Origin: Siphonodentalium dalli
Taxonomy: Eukaryota; Mollusca; Scaphopoda; Gadilida; Siphonodentaliidae
NCBI GenBank assembly: GCA_032622095.1
Contig: CP136068.1
Location: 114,312,509 to 114,376,508, forward strand
Reading direction: 5' to 3'
DNA length: 64,000 nucleotides
The position numbers and the translations under genes were made by a program. Positions 54,125 through 64,000 of the stretch are shown here, in pieces. The number at the start of each line of letters is the position of its first letter. Position 1 is the stretch's first letter. The notes beneath the pieces were generated by a model that saw only the letters and a program-made list of their open reading frames with translations, did not search any database and had not been told where the DNA came from.

Positions 54125-55353
54125 CTTGATAATAATACAGGTGCTGAAGGATTCCTATATACAGATGGGAAATATTCTGATAATTAAGTTTATCAATTGA
54201 CCTTTGTTGAATTTATTATTTGAACACTGAGTATTTAGTAAAGGAAGGGTCAAACCATTGATGGAGTACCGACGTCGAACCGACGTATATATCAGCCCCT
54301 TTCTAAATAAAAAAAATACATCATCAAATTGCGCCAATGTCCACCGATAAAGGTACACAATTCAACGTTAAATTTTTATTCATGTCATTCGAAACTAAAA
54401 AGTGTACATCAGAATGGTCTATTATTTATTTGCAGGGGTGCATAGGTAATATCATATGTGATTATGTGATAAAATGGATATCCAATTCGTCGTAATTCCA
54501 TACGAAATTAATTAACCTCGTCCACTAAATTATTAACCTCGTCCACTAAATTATTAACATCGTCCACTAAATTATTAACCTCGTCTGCTAAAGCTCGGCT
54601 CGAATCTAATTTAGTGCACTCTGCTTATACATTTCGTTTAGAATCGCGACTTATTAGAGATTCTCTAAATCTGAATATTTCCTGTGGGATAACTACTCGT
54701 CAATAGTGCAATAAAGAATGAGTTAACATAGTATACCTTCAAACACACAGGTACGACTTTGTGTCGCATTAAGAGATACATTTCACATTTGTTAGCTAAT
54801 TTGGCCGATTAATGACTTTTGACCTCTTGGTTCAAACGTTAGGCTGGCCATGTATGACTGTGGCCCTGTTGGGTGAAACTTTGTGCTGAATTATTGTTAA
54901 TGGTACCGCCGTATATATACTCCCACGTGCCCACTCGCCCTTAGTGAGCGATTTGAAATACATTTTTTGTTTTGCGATTTTCAATTTTTGCGACATTCTT
55001 GCTACGAACTATACAAAAATATATATAGGATGAAACATTAACCAAATAATTGACCATTTGTTAAAGCCAAACGCGAAGTTGATGACGCAATGTGAAGTCA
55101 GAATAGAGTTACGACAAATTAGGATTGTTAAAGTAGCGCTTAATGCGACATTAAGTCGTACATTGGGGTTTGAAAGTATATGTTGTTAACGTGGCGGAAA
55201 AAAAGTAGTAAAATAAATGTTCGAATCGCACGAATGACAATGATTCGGATCGCACGAATGACAATGATTCGGATCGCACGAATGACAATGATTCGGATCG
55301 CACATTATAATACTCTTCTTATTTGTGAGTTTCATTCGGTCATCTGGTTGCAG
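54125..55353. other. Intron 14, small repeats and decayed family B parts
   Basis: Decayed family B hairpin near 54165-54235 and a left part near 54395. 54505-54590 is a 21-bp tandem repeat (TAACCTCGTCCACTAAATTAT, four copies, given here as its unit minus the last base: TAACCTCGTCCACTAAATTA). 55221-55302 is a 24-bp repeat of 3.5 copies (TCGGATCGCACGAATGACAA) ending 51 bases before exon 15. Confidence 0.65.
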
Positions 55354-55500
55354 ATTTATTGTGGACTGCGCCAGAGCTGCTCAGAATGATGTCGCCACCA
55401 TTTCGGGGCACACACGCTGGTGACGTATACAGCTTCGGAATAATACTCTACGAGATCTTCCTACAACAGGGACCATACCCAAACTTATTCGACGATGAAA
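55354..55500 (+). CDS. Receptor guanylyl cyclase exon 15 (kinase-homology domain)
   Basis: It is bounded by CATCTGGTTGCAG and GTGAGT. It completes residue 603 (His) and encodes 604-651: [10 protein letters not shown], then [30 protein letters not shown] and the [12 protein letters not shown] motif are family-typical (kinase APE motif and helix F region). Phase 1 out (A) joins AG of exon 16 to make Lys. Confidence 0.97.
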
Positions 55501-55544
55501 GTGAGTCCCATGTACATCTAATACAGTTAGATGGCATTATACAT

Positions 55545-55681
55545 TTATTGCATGGTTTCGAGGTTGACATGAGGATTTATCAACCCGAGGAAGTTAATAT
55601 TCACCTCGGCCTGTGGCCTCGGTGAACATTAACTTCTAAGGGTTGATAAATCCTCATATCAACCTCGAAACCATGCAATAA
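55545..55681. repeat. 137-bp palindrome
   Basis: The left arm TTATTGCATGGTTTCGAGGT is matched by ACCTCGAAACCATGCAATAA, continuing through GATTTATCAACCC / GGGTTGATAAATC to CACCTCGGCC / GGCCTCGGTG. It lies 44 bases after the exon 15 donor. Confidence 0.9.
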
Positions 55682-57198
55682 GTGTTTTATTATATGATCC
55701 ACCAATGGTATCAAGCCCATTAGGCCTGAACTACCTTACTGACCCATATATATAAATCCATAAAATGCACAACAATGTTTTTCAACAAGTCAAAAGTTAA
55801 TAAACAATACATGTATGATGAAAAATATTACCAAACGTCACTACATTGTCATGAACATTCTTCATATTAATAACTCATGACGTCGCGTGATCTTGTTATT
55901 AACTCATCTGGCCTATTTATAGAACAACCAGGTAGATATCGTGATTTATCAACTTCTTTTGCCCAATATTTAGTATGTGACTTTTAGAAGAAAGTTTATG
56001 ATCATATAATAAATGTTGTTAACTTGCACCACACGTTTACCCCCACCCCACCACCACTGTCACTCACCAGTAATACTTAATAGTATAGTTATTGATATTC
56101 AATTATTATTGTATACATGCACCCGTCATTTGGTTGCTGTGACAGGGAAGTGTATAACATTAGATAACACTGTGCAGGTAATATTTTTCTTAGTTATTAC
56201 CTGGATCTAATAATCTACTTCACTGTATATGAAATCGACCACGCCCTGTTCGTATGCTCTTCTCCAGCCGCTCTCATAACAATCAAAAACTCTTTTTGGG
56301 AAGGGATTATCTCTCGTTTCGGCATACCCGAATATTTTTACCTTACGTCGTTAGCCAAAGATGACTTGGTAGCAACCCTACTCGGAAGTTCTCTGGAAAC
56401 CCTAACAGAACAGATATCCCACTGCCTCAAGGAACTAGTACTATATTCTGCAAAGTACCTGTACGTCCTCGGAACAATGATCAGGAATGGCGTTCAGCAA
56501 CCCCTGTCACGTCCATTGTAATTATCTTCTCAACACCCACGCATGTTGTAACGACTAACTTTCATATCTATTGGACAAATAAGATTTTCCTGCAACAAAA
56601 GCTGTAGTGAACATTCAAGTGCATATATGCTTCACTCTCGTGGTTTCCAACACCTCTCCATACTTGTACATAACGGCCCACCACACTGACCAGGGGAGCC
56701 CACTTTAATCCAACTGTAATTATATGTCATGTATATCAATCTCTCCTATACTTGGAGGTAATAAAGATATATCTTTGCATAGATTACGATTATGGGATTT
56801 CTCCCGGGTATAATTAATCCAATGTTTACACCGATATCGGCTCACAAAAATCGATTATTGAGGAAGAAATATTGACAAAGAAATATATTCCCTGCCTTGT
56901 TTGTTCTGACAATGTTATATAAAGTTCTCTATCAGAACGGGTAAGAACATCACAAAGTTCACAGGTTTTGTACTGGTGGAATATGATCTCTATGATGTAT
57001 GTCGTAGCTAAATTAGAGATTGATCTCATGATCTGCGAATATTCAACCAAAGTGCCTAAGTATTGACCATGCCAGACTGATTTAGTGTGAGATTATGGTC
57101 TAATATTGAGGAATGTATGACATTTATCCGGATTAGATGAGATCAGATGAATATGCATGGGTATCCTAGCTAACAAATACAACGTTATTTTGATATAT
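55682..57198. other. Intron 15, mostly unassigned
   Basis: A fragment related to the 39826-40275 element occurs at about 56955-57005. No exon recognised. Confidence 0.45.
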
Positions 57199-57630
57199 GT
57201 GACCCGCCATATCAAATCCAGTCGTAAGTCGGGATTTTTTTACCCTGTGCCAATGCATTCTCTGATCTATGCGAGTCGACCATAGGTGGCCTCGCATATA
57301 TAAGAGAATGCATTGGTCTAACAATTTTTTACAATTTTAATTATTTTTTTCTTGTATTCTTTAACAATTTAATAATTTCACCCATACAGAGCCCCAGACA
57401 AACATGAGCAGACGACACTCTTCTATATGCTTCTATATATGTGTGGGGCTTCCTGCAGGGTAAAAATTTGAAGAAACATTTATTTAAAAAAAATGATAAA
57501 AAATTGTTAGGCCAATGCATTCTCTTATATATGCGAGGCGACCTATGGTCGACTCGCATATATAAGAGAATGCATTGGCACAGGGTAAAAAAAATCCCGA
57601 CTTACGACTGGATTTGATATGGTGGGTCAT
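57199..57630. mobile_element. MITE family A, copy 8
   Basis: The ends GTGACCCGCCATATC and GGTGGGTCAT are flanked by ATAT on both sides. Both hairpins are present (57248-57315 with mutations, 57516-57579). It has a small deletion in the core relative to other copies. Confidence 0.9.
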
Positions 57631-57883
57631 ATATGTGCACCATTATCAATGAAATCTAATCAACGGTAGTTCAAGTTTCCTTCGACGTAAACCGAGTATA
57701 TAATGAAATGTATGATTCCAATTAACCTTAAATATGTATAATACTGACCGAAAATATGTCAAATTGGCCCGAAAATTGTCAGAATTTTGAGCTTTCAAAA
57801 CTTTGTGGGGGAAGGGCTGCAGCCATACCAGCACCCCCTGACCCTTATACGATTATGCCGATATACAACGTCTCATATTCCAG
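57631..57883. other. Intron 15 end
   Basis: Unassigned; ends in the acceptor CTCATATTCCAG. Confidence 0.4.
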
Positions 57884-58067
57884 AGGTGGTTCGCCGGGTA
57901 AGAGGTAACGAGACTCCTCCCTTCCGACCTGACATCAGCGATATCTGTCAACACGGCATACAACCGGAAATGATGGAGCTGATGATGAAGTCTTGGTCAG
58001 AGAAACCAGAGGACCGACCGACATTCAACGAAATCAGAGTATATATTAAAAAGTCCAGCAAAAACAG
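57884..58067 (+). CDS. Receptor guanylyl cyclase exon 16 (end of kinase-homology domain)
   Basis: It is bounded by ATATTCCAG and GTGACT. It completes residue 652 (Lys) and encodes 653-712: VVRRVRGNETPPFRPDI, then MMELMMKSWSEKPEDRPTF and an IR-YIKKSSKN tail. PPFRP and L---CW-E-PE-RP-F are the conserved end of the domain; here the usual CW is SW. Phase 2 out (AG) joins A of exon 17 to give Arg. Confidence 0.96.
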
Positions 58068-58629
58068 GTGACTATTTTTTTCTTTGCTATACATCTACGT
58101 GGGGGATATCGAAATTTATTTAACCGCTCCGGATAACTGATCTCACTAATTAAAAAATATTACTTATCGCTTCGAACCAATATCGGAAGGGCGGTGGGGG
58201 GGGGGGGGGGCATCCTGCAGACACTGGGAGGGGTGGATCGGAACAAAGGTGTGATGCAAATATTAATTAGGAAACATTAAGATATAGGAATAGTTTTGTA
58301 CTGTGCTTACCAGTTGCATCATTTCTGAGTATGATGTGCCCTTGTTCGTGACTGGAGAACACTCTATGCATCACCAGGTTGGACTCCGGTGAACATGTGT
58401 CGATTTAGTATGCATGTAAGAAACCTGGCATTTTATGGCTGTTTTCATTGCATTTCAATCTAATGCTCTATGCCTAGTTACTGTACATATATATAGAGAG
58501 CATACATTCGACTGCATTGCTTCTTCAAATAACCAGCAATGCACATTGTGTTTTCTTGACAAACATTGCAGTTCCAAATTCACGGACAATTTTGACTTAT
58601 AGCGAAGCAGCTGTTGTGACATACACACA
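58068..58629. other. Intron 16 start
   Basis: A G-run of 14-15 bases near 58196-58210 and otherwise unassigned sequence. Confidence 0.45.
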
Positions 58630-60468
58630 CAGGGACGTGGCTAGAGGGTCTCCGTTGGGGGGTGTCCACAATGGAAAATTCCAACTGCACCCCCTCCCCT
58701 TGGATTAGAATCAGACCAAACACAACTTTTGCAGAATTCCATTTGCACCCCCTTCCCCTTGCACCTCAGTGGCAGGCCTAATATCCTATATATTCATAAA
58801 CCATGGTTCTATATTCGCATTATGAGAACATTCCGTTATTTTAACCTGAAAATTGCATGATTCCTAACATCTAGTGGTCTAACTCCATACAAAATGCACA
58901 CGGCTACGGGCAAGAGACCACGACACACCGGGCCGATTATGGCCCGGTGTGAGAAAATTTTGAAAACCATACAAGAAAATCGCAAATCCTAGCATCCAGA
59001 CTGGCCTCATCTGAAGCTTTCCTAGTGTTTGAAATTTCAAACCTCATACTCCCCCTCAGGTTGGAAAATTCTCCTCCAACTGATGACAATTTCAGTCCAC
59101 AAATTTGACCAAATGTAATCAAATATTGTTTTGTTAAACTAATAAGCAGTTTTGTATTGGCCACGGGGGAGGGACAATGACACACCGGGCCGACCATGGT
59201 TCTGACCGGTGTGCGAAAATTATGAAATCTGAACAAGAAAATCGCAAAATCCTAGCATCTAGACTAGCCTCAAGCCTTCCTAGAGTTGGAAATTAAAAAC
59301 CTGACACCCCCACTTAGGTTGGAAAATTTCCAACTGATGACAATTCCAACTAGAATGCACTCAGAGAGATGCCAACGTGCGCAAAAATGTAATAAACAAT
59401 AATTTAAAAAATAATTTCACTGTATTTTACTTAATTTATTTAATTTAATTTAATGTTAGCAAAAAAAGACAATTACCATTTCTCATTTCATCACAGATAA
59501 AAGGCAAATTACTATATTAATCATTTAAGTAATTAAAACCAATTCCATGTTGCCGAAAGGATGAGACTTTAATATCGATTTCATTTTTTTCAGCGGCATA
59601 TTTTCATTTTCCGATAGTCAAAGTTGACCAAAGGAGCAATTATAAGAAATAATTAATACTATTTGTGTAAATATTGATAGCAGCCAATATGCAACAATAA
59701 ATATCAATAATTAATCAATAATTAATCAATACCGATCATTTTATGTAATAATAAACTCTTCAAACTGTGTTTGTGTCAACAAATGGGTTTTGTTTTGTGT
59801 TACGTCATTCGTCGTATTTGACCCGGAACTCGGCTGAAGGTTAGGCTATTCAGCCTAGTGCGTCGAATTACGAAATCGCGTTTTGAATGTCTCTCTTTTC
59901 CCGCACGATAATAAGAGGTCTTCGCACGAACCAAAAATGATAAAACTTCCCAATTATAAGTAAAAATACTCAAATGAAGGAGTCTATGTAGGTCCCGAAG
60001 GAGTCTATAGACTCTTTGATGTAGAGTTCTGATGGAGAAAATGTAGGTCGATCTATTTTTGTCATAACTCTGACGTATTTTGACCTGGGAGAAAAAATCG
60101 AAATCGAGGCTCACTACGAGCATGCCAGTTTTAAATATAGAAACAGCGACCAGGAAACAAGCTTTCCAAATGTTGGAAATTTCCAACCCTATCACCCCCC
60201 TAAGGTTTGAAAATTTCCAACTGATGACCATTTCAGTCCAAAATTTTGAAAAAAAATAGGAAAATATGCAAATATTGGTCCAAAAACAATAAATTCTCCC
60301 CAATAAATTGTTTGAAAATCAAACTACAAGAAAATTTTCAACCTGTTTTTGGTGTGAAATTTCCAACTAATGTTTTGGCAGGTATGAAATTTCTAACTGT
60401 TACAAATTTTGATCAAAGTTGGGGGGGGGGGTGAGACACCCCCAAACCCCCCTGTCGCCACGTCTCTG
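58630..60468. mobile_element. hAT-like element with internal duplications
   Basis: The ends CAGGGACGTGGC (left) and GCCACGTCTCTG (right) are imperfect inverted repeats of about 40 bases, both continuing into GGGGGTGTC / GACACCCCC. CAGRG tips are common for hAT elements. The flanks are CACACA-rich, so a target duplication cannot be read. Inside, a segment of about 250 bases (GACACACCGGGCCGA through TTCCAACTGATGACAATT) is present at about 58920-59095 and again at 59177-59350, with a third partial copy near 60140-60235. No transposase. Confidence 0.55.
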
Positions 60469-61608
60469 CACACATGCGGAGATAATAAACCCGCTATCAG
60501 TTTTGAAATTTGTTACCCAGATGGTCACTTTGCATTTCCATGGGATTTTTGTCAGCATATTTACCCTTCAACCACCCTACCCCTTGAATTACATACTGCC
60601 TTGGCATAAGGCCATTCGGAGTAACAGTTTGTTTCTGCTGTGATAGTTAGGAGCACGTTGCTCCTCGTTACTAGAAGCGTTACAATTAATGGTGTGGCAT
60701 TCGTCAGACAAATATAAAGTTAACCAGTATTTCAGAGAACTCAGTCTTTATCAATGACATTTTCCAATAGATCTGCCCGGTCAACACAATAGACACAATA
60801 TGAATTTAAGTACAGTTATTCAGAGCAAGTTATCTGATAACTTATTCTTTCTCAGTATTTCTGCCAGTCGTTATTCAAGTCAATAAGCATGTTCAAGTAA
60901 TAAATTAAACATAAATCAATTTCTGATTAAATTTTAAATCCACATTTCAACAGTAACAAATTATAACAAACTATTTGCAAATATCAACCTACAATCTAAG
61001 CCTTTTACAGCAGTCACTGGCTATCAAAACCATTTTATTTTGTATTTTATTGTAGACCACACATAACCAATCAAATAGTCACTGACATACTGCCCAGTCC
61101 ATTATGATACCACATGAAGTGCATCGGCCAACAAACTTGAACACTCTATGTGCACATGGACCATTATAATTGTGAGGTGACTGTCACAGCTCTTTAGAAG
61201 ATGAACATATGCATGATGCATTTCTGTATATATTCACTCAGATGTATTTCAATGTTGGCAAAACTATAGGAAGCAGATACCTATGGGACTGTTTTATGAT
61301 CTTGCTTCCGATCATGCTACATGTACTACCATTCCGCTGTTTTGGGGTTTTATTAATGTTGGAATATATTAATCGCCGGACAGAAGCAGGCTTATATAAT
61401 GTTCTTTCATATTACTCTGATTTATTTTTGCTAATGTTCGGGGGGGGGGGGGGTATGGGTAAAAAAATGTTGGCCTGGAAACAATCAAACATTTGCAAGG
61501 GGGTGGGGTGGATGGTGAGGTATCGGAAAGACCCCCTGATCAATACAGAATTCTCAGGGAAGAGATTATGTACGCCACCCTTAATATTACCCTATATATA
61601 TCATACAG
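60469..61608. other. Intron 16 end, unassigned
   Basis: No bounded repeat. A G-run lies near 61440-61452 and a minor 152-codon plus-strand frame (61209-61667) has no recognised domain; its 3' part is an exon 17 shadow in another frame. Confidence 0.45.
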
Positions 61609-61749
61609 AAATACAAATATCCTCGATGTCTTGGTGGAGAAGCTGGAGAAATATGCTTGCAATTTAGAAGAGATTGTCGATCAACGAACGCAGGAGTTAC
61701 ACGAAGAGAAAAAGAAGATGGACCAGTTACTCAAAAGAATGCTGCCACC
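61609..61749 (+). CDS. Receptor guanylyl cyclase exon 17 (helical linker)
   Basis: It is bounded by TATATATCATACAG and GTAAGA. It completes residue 713 (Arg) and encodes 714-759: NTNILDVLVEKLEKYACNLE, then EIVDQRTQELHEEKKKMDQL and LKRMLPP. This is the conserved signalling helix that dimerises between the kinase-homology and cyclase domains and ends in MLPP, just before the catalytic domain. Phase 2 out; the cyclase exons are expected next but none was recognised up to 64000. Confidence 0.97.
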
Positions 61750-61860
61750 GTAAGATAACTCATGTCAGTAGATAGAGCTGCTACCTGTCTGGTGGTATTT
61801 CATTTGTTGCATTCGACGCACGGAATGCCAGTTTCCCCTTAAATCACGACTAATATTGAC

Positions 61861-63838
61861 CAGGGGCCTATACTATAGAATTACAATTGCCGTGTTTCTC
61901 CACGTGGACAAACTGTCGAATACTATGGATACGATAATTTACAAGTGTGTGCGACTCCCCGTCATTTACAAGAACAGACAAAATCCAGTACTATGGATCG
62001 TCGTTTACTACGCGTGGATGCGAACGCTTGTTAATGGGTAAAGGGAACTTACACTAATATTATACATAAATGGATATAGTAATGCCTATATATTTTTGAG
62101 ACATTTGGCGAGTGGTTTAGTGGATGTATAAAGTCAATGTTATGATAGGCAATGGGGAAGACGAAAACTACTTGCGTGCACCATAATCCCAATGGCACAA
62201 GCATCGCGAAAAAACACAAACGATTACAACATTTTACGCAGAACACGAGTATACAAAATATCGTAAGCGAAAACGCTCTTTATAAGAGATAGATGTTTTA
62301 TTGACCAACATCATAGAAGACAATATATAGCTTTTCATGACTTTCCTTGTATTTACATGGTTCATGGTCAAATATATTTAACGATGTATGTACGAACACA
62401 AAGGGATAGAGACGGATAGAGTGATCACAAATAAACCACATCGACAGAAAACCCTACACATGGTGATTATAGTGTCAGATTGAGCAGGGAAATTTTAACT
62501 GGTTGTCGTATACGTACGATTTCGATACAAGTACAATGTAATTGAAAACAAACTGAATTGCCGGAGATAATAGACTGATAACAATATTTCCAAGTTAAAA
62601 GGGTGAAAATATATATTTCAAGTATATTTTCCAAAGGGTCGGTGTAACTTTTTGTTTAAGTAGAAACTTAGATTTAACAACCAAAATTACACTGAATGTA
62701 GGAAAACATCATACTAGTAGTATAAATTATAATTTGCAGTTACATTAGCTGGAAAATTTAGTCATTGTAATGATTATAACCTATTCTCCGGTCTTAATTT
62801 TTAAATTCAGTGCCATTTTCTACCATGGAATCGCGGTAACATTCACGTATAAGGTCTCCGCTGCCCGAGTACACCTCCTCCCTGAACCAGAAAACTATAT
62901 TTGCACCCCATTCGGTTGAAATTCTGCAATGGTTACTCAAGATTTCCAACTGTTAGAAATCCCCAAACCAACAATTCCAACCGATCGAAACTTCTGAACT
63001 AATTGCCATTTACCCCATAAATCAATCATCACTAACTTTGGGACGAAGATTATTGTGATGCGCCAACACCCATTGAACGTCCCTGCGTGACATTCCCAAT
63101 TGTTGAGTATTTTGATGAGAATCGCCCCCGTCACAACACAATTTATGTGCAAACCCTTATTTATCAAAGCCAATTTGTCTATGTTTATGAACCCCATCTC
63201 AAAATATATCTATCTACGCCCATGCGAAATTTGAACCCATCATCTCAATATGACTACGATTTTATTGACCCAGTGAAACTTCGCACGTCGAGAAAGGGTT
63301 AATGCATGAGTGCGCAATACACAAAGCGATAATCCGACATATCGACATTCGCACGCGTTTCATTGCGGTGACAACCACTAATTCAGCCTCGTATACTTGT
63401 AATGTTAACACCGTGTTCTACCCGATTTGTGTTATGTCTGTACTATGGAACTCCCTAAGTTGGTAATTTATCAGCCCGTCAAGCGAGTTCTTGTTTTTCC
63501 CCAAGTTAGACAATTCGAGTACTATATAATAACAAAAAGATGCAGCGTTGGGACACTCCAAACACCACCAAAAAACGAGCAGCTTGCTGCTGAAATGAAT
63601 CCCAGTTACAGAATGGCTCTCCCAGAACATTATATAAGTCAGTTCACAACGATGTATGGTGTGAAAAAGGGTAATCGCCTATTGTTAAATTCCAATATCC
63701 AATGCAAGGAATTTACAAGAACACAATTGCTCGAGTACTATAGAACACAAGTCTAGCTTTGCAAGACTGGGAAATTACCGACTAACGCTGTCCACGTGGA
63801 TAAACACGGCAATTGTAATTCTATAGTATAGGCCCCTG
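61861..63838. mobile_element. 2.0-kb TIR element with 49-bp ends
   Basis: The inverted ends start CAGGGGCCTATACTATAGAA, run to GTTTCTCCACGTGGAC, and match over 49 bases with one visible mismatch. ACTATAG/GTACTATGG-type motifs recur inside both ends (61917, 61988, 63437, 63517, 63733), as in the 43541-45444 element. A 109-codon frame at 63427-63756 has no known motif. No target duplication is seen. It occupies most of intron 17 within the window. Confidence 0.85.
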
Positions 63839-64000
63839 GGCCCAGTTTCATGAAGCAAGGACTTAAGATGAATCTAAGATGTACTTAATCTAAGACCTAA
63901 AGTGGATGGTGATTTTGTTGTTATGCGTATTACTATTTAAGTTTTGTTATATTATTGGAGATGGTGATTTTGGTGTTATATAGAGAATATCCGCATAGTG
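63839..64000. other. Start of a further repeat at the window edge
   Basis: CCCAGTTTCATGAAGCAAGG followed by ACTTAAGATG and ATCTAAGATGTACTTAATC resembles the start of another short inverted-repeat element, cut off by the window. Confidence 0.35.

Larger units (their letters stand above)
6942..61749 (+). other. Receptor guanylyl cyclase gene, partial, 17 exons
   Basis: This is the span of one gene whose exons are listed separately. Joining them gives 2,280 coding bases: 759 complete codons plus one base at the start and two at the end, with no stop and matching phase at all 16 junctions. Domain order is ANF-receptor ligand-binding region (residues 1 to about 355), cysteine-containing hinge (356-377), transmembrane helix (about 378-405), basic juxtamembrane segment, kinase-homology domain (about 436-710) and coiled-coil linker (713-759). 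From knowledge of the family, such proteins bind a peptide or other ligand outside the cell and make cGMP inside it. The N-terminal exon(s) with signal peptide and the cyclase catalytic exons were not found and probably lie upstream and downstream of the window. Closest family type is natriuretic-peptide/speract receptor; the ligand cannot be told. Confidence 0.93.

Noticed and set aside
63427-63756. 109-codon frame at the right end of the TIR element
   Set aside because: It consists of subterminal sequence with the ACTAT motifs; no transposase signature.
61750-64000. Search for the cyclase catalytic exons after exon 17
   Set aside because: No segment resembling the expected start of the cyclase domain was found in any frame; most of this stretch is the TIR element.

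Overview
The window is animal nuclear DNA: one long, finely split gene on the + strand, with introns packed with transposable-element remnants. A+T-rich introns, abundant short inverted-repeat elements, Helitron-type ends, a tRNA-derived SINE and LINE fragments fit a marine invertebrate, and a lophotrochozoan such as a mollusc is my best guess. The species cannot be fixed from the sequence.

The gene is a receptor (membrane) guanylyl cyclase of the natriuretic-peptide/speract receptor type. I assembled 17 exons between 6942 and 61749. All 16 junctions agree in reading phase and give 759 uninterrupted codons plus a partial codon at each end. Exons 1-8 encode most of the extracellular ANF-receptor-type ligand-binding domain and its membrane-proximal hinge. 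Exon 9 is the transmembrane helix, exon 10 the basic juxtamembrane segment, exons 11-16 the kinase-homology (pseudokinase) domain, and exon 17 the helical linker leading to the cyclase domain. The signal peptide and N-terminus, and the cyclase catalytic domain, were not found and presumably lie outside the window. Coding sequence is about 4 % of the 54.8 kb span.

The most unusual signal is that three of the 16 donor splice sites (exons 3, 9 and 10) have been turned into tandem arrays. Each repeat unit contains the last bases of the exon together with the GT donor: 16 units of about 22 bp at 10359-10705, 10 units of 56 bp at about 39245-39800, and 5 units of about 60 bp at about 41518-41800. 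In each case reading through the first donor meets a stop codon within the first unit or at the start of the second, and after exon 9 it is immediate. Two other introns use GC donors. Several splice acceptors lie within about 60 bp of a transposon end, and the exon 5 acceptor is itself at the end of a repeat duplicated about 520 bp upstream.

Layout of the rest: 1-3447 complex tandem repeats; 4872-5207 TTAA-flanked MITE; 5219-5825 and 17954-18395 Helitron-like elements; eight copies of a roughly 455-bp MITE (family A) whose 67-bp hairpins also occur inside unrelated TTAA elements (family B); 19244-20815 a LINE 3' end with target duplication; 29006-34635 a 5.6-kb foldback element with arms of about 2.26 kb, carrying a decayed nuclease-like gene; 35172-36541 a PIF/Harbinger-like relic; 43541-45444 and 61861-63838 two TIR elements sharing an AGTACTAT-type motif, the first with a SINE inside; 58630-60468 an hAT-like element. 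No second host gene, no rRNA or functional tRNA gene and no CRISPR array was recognised.
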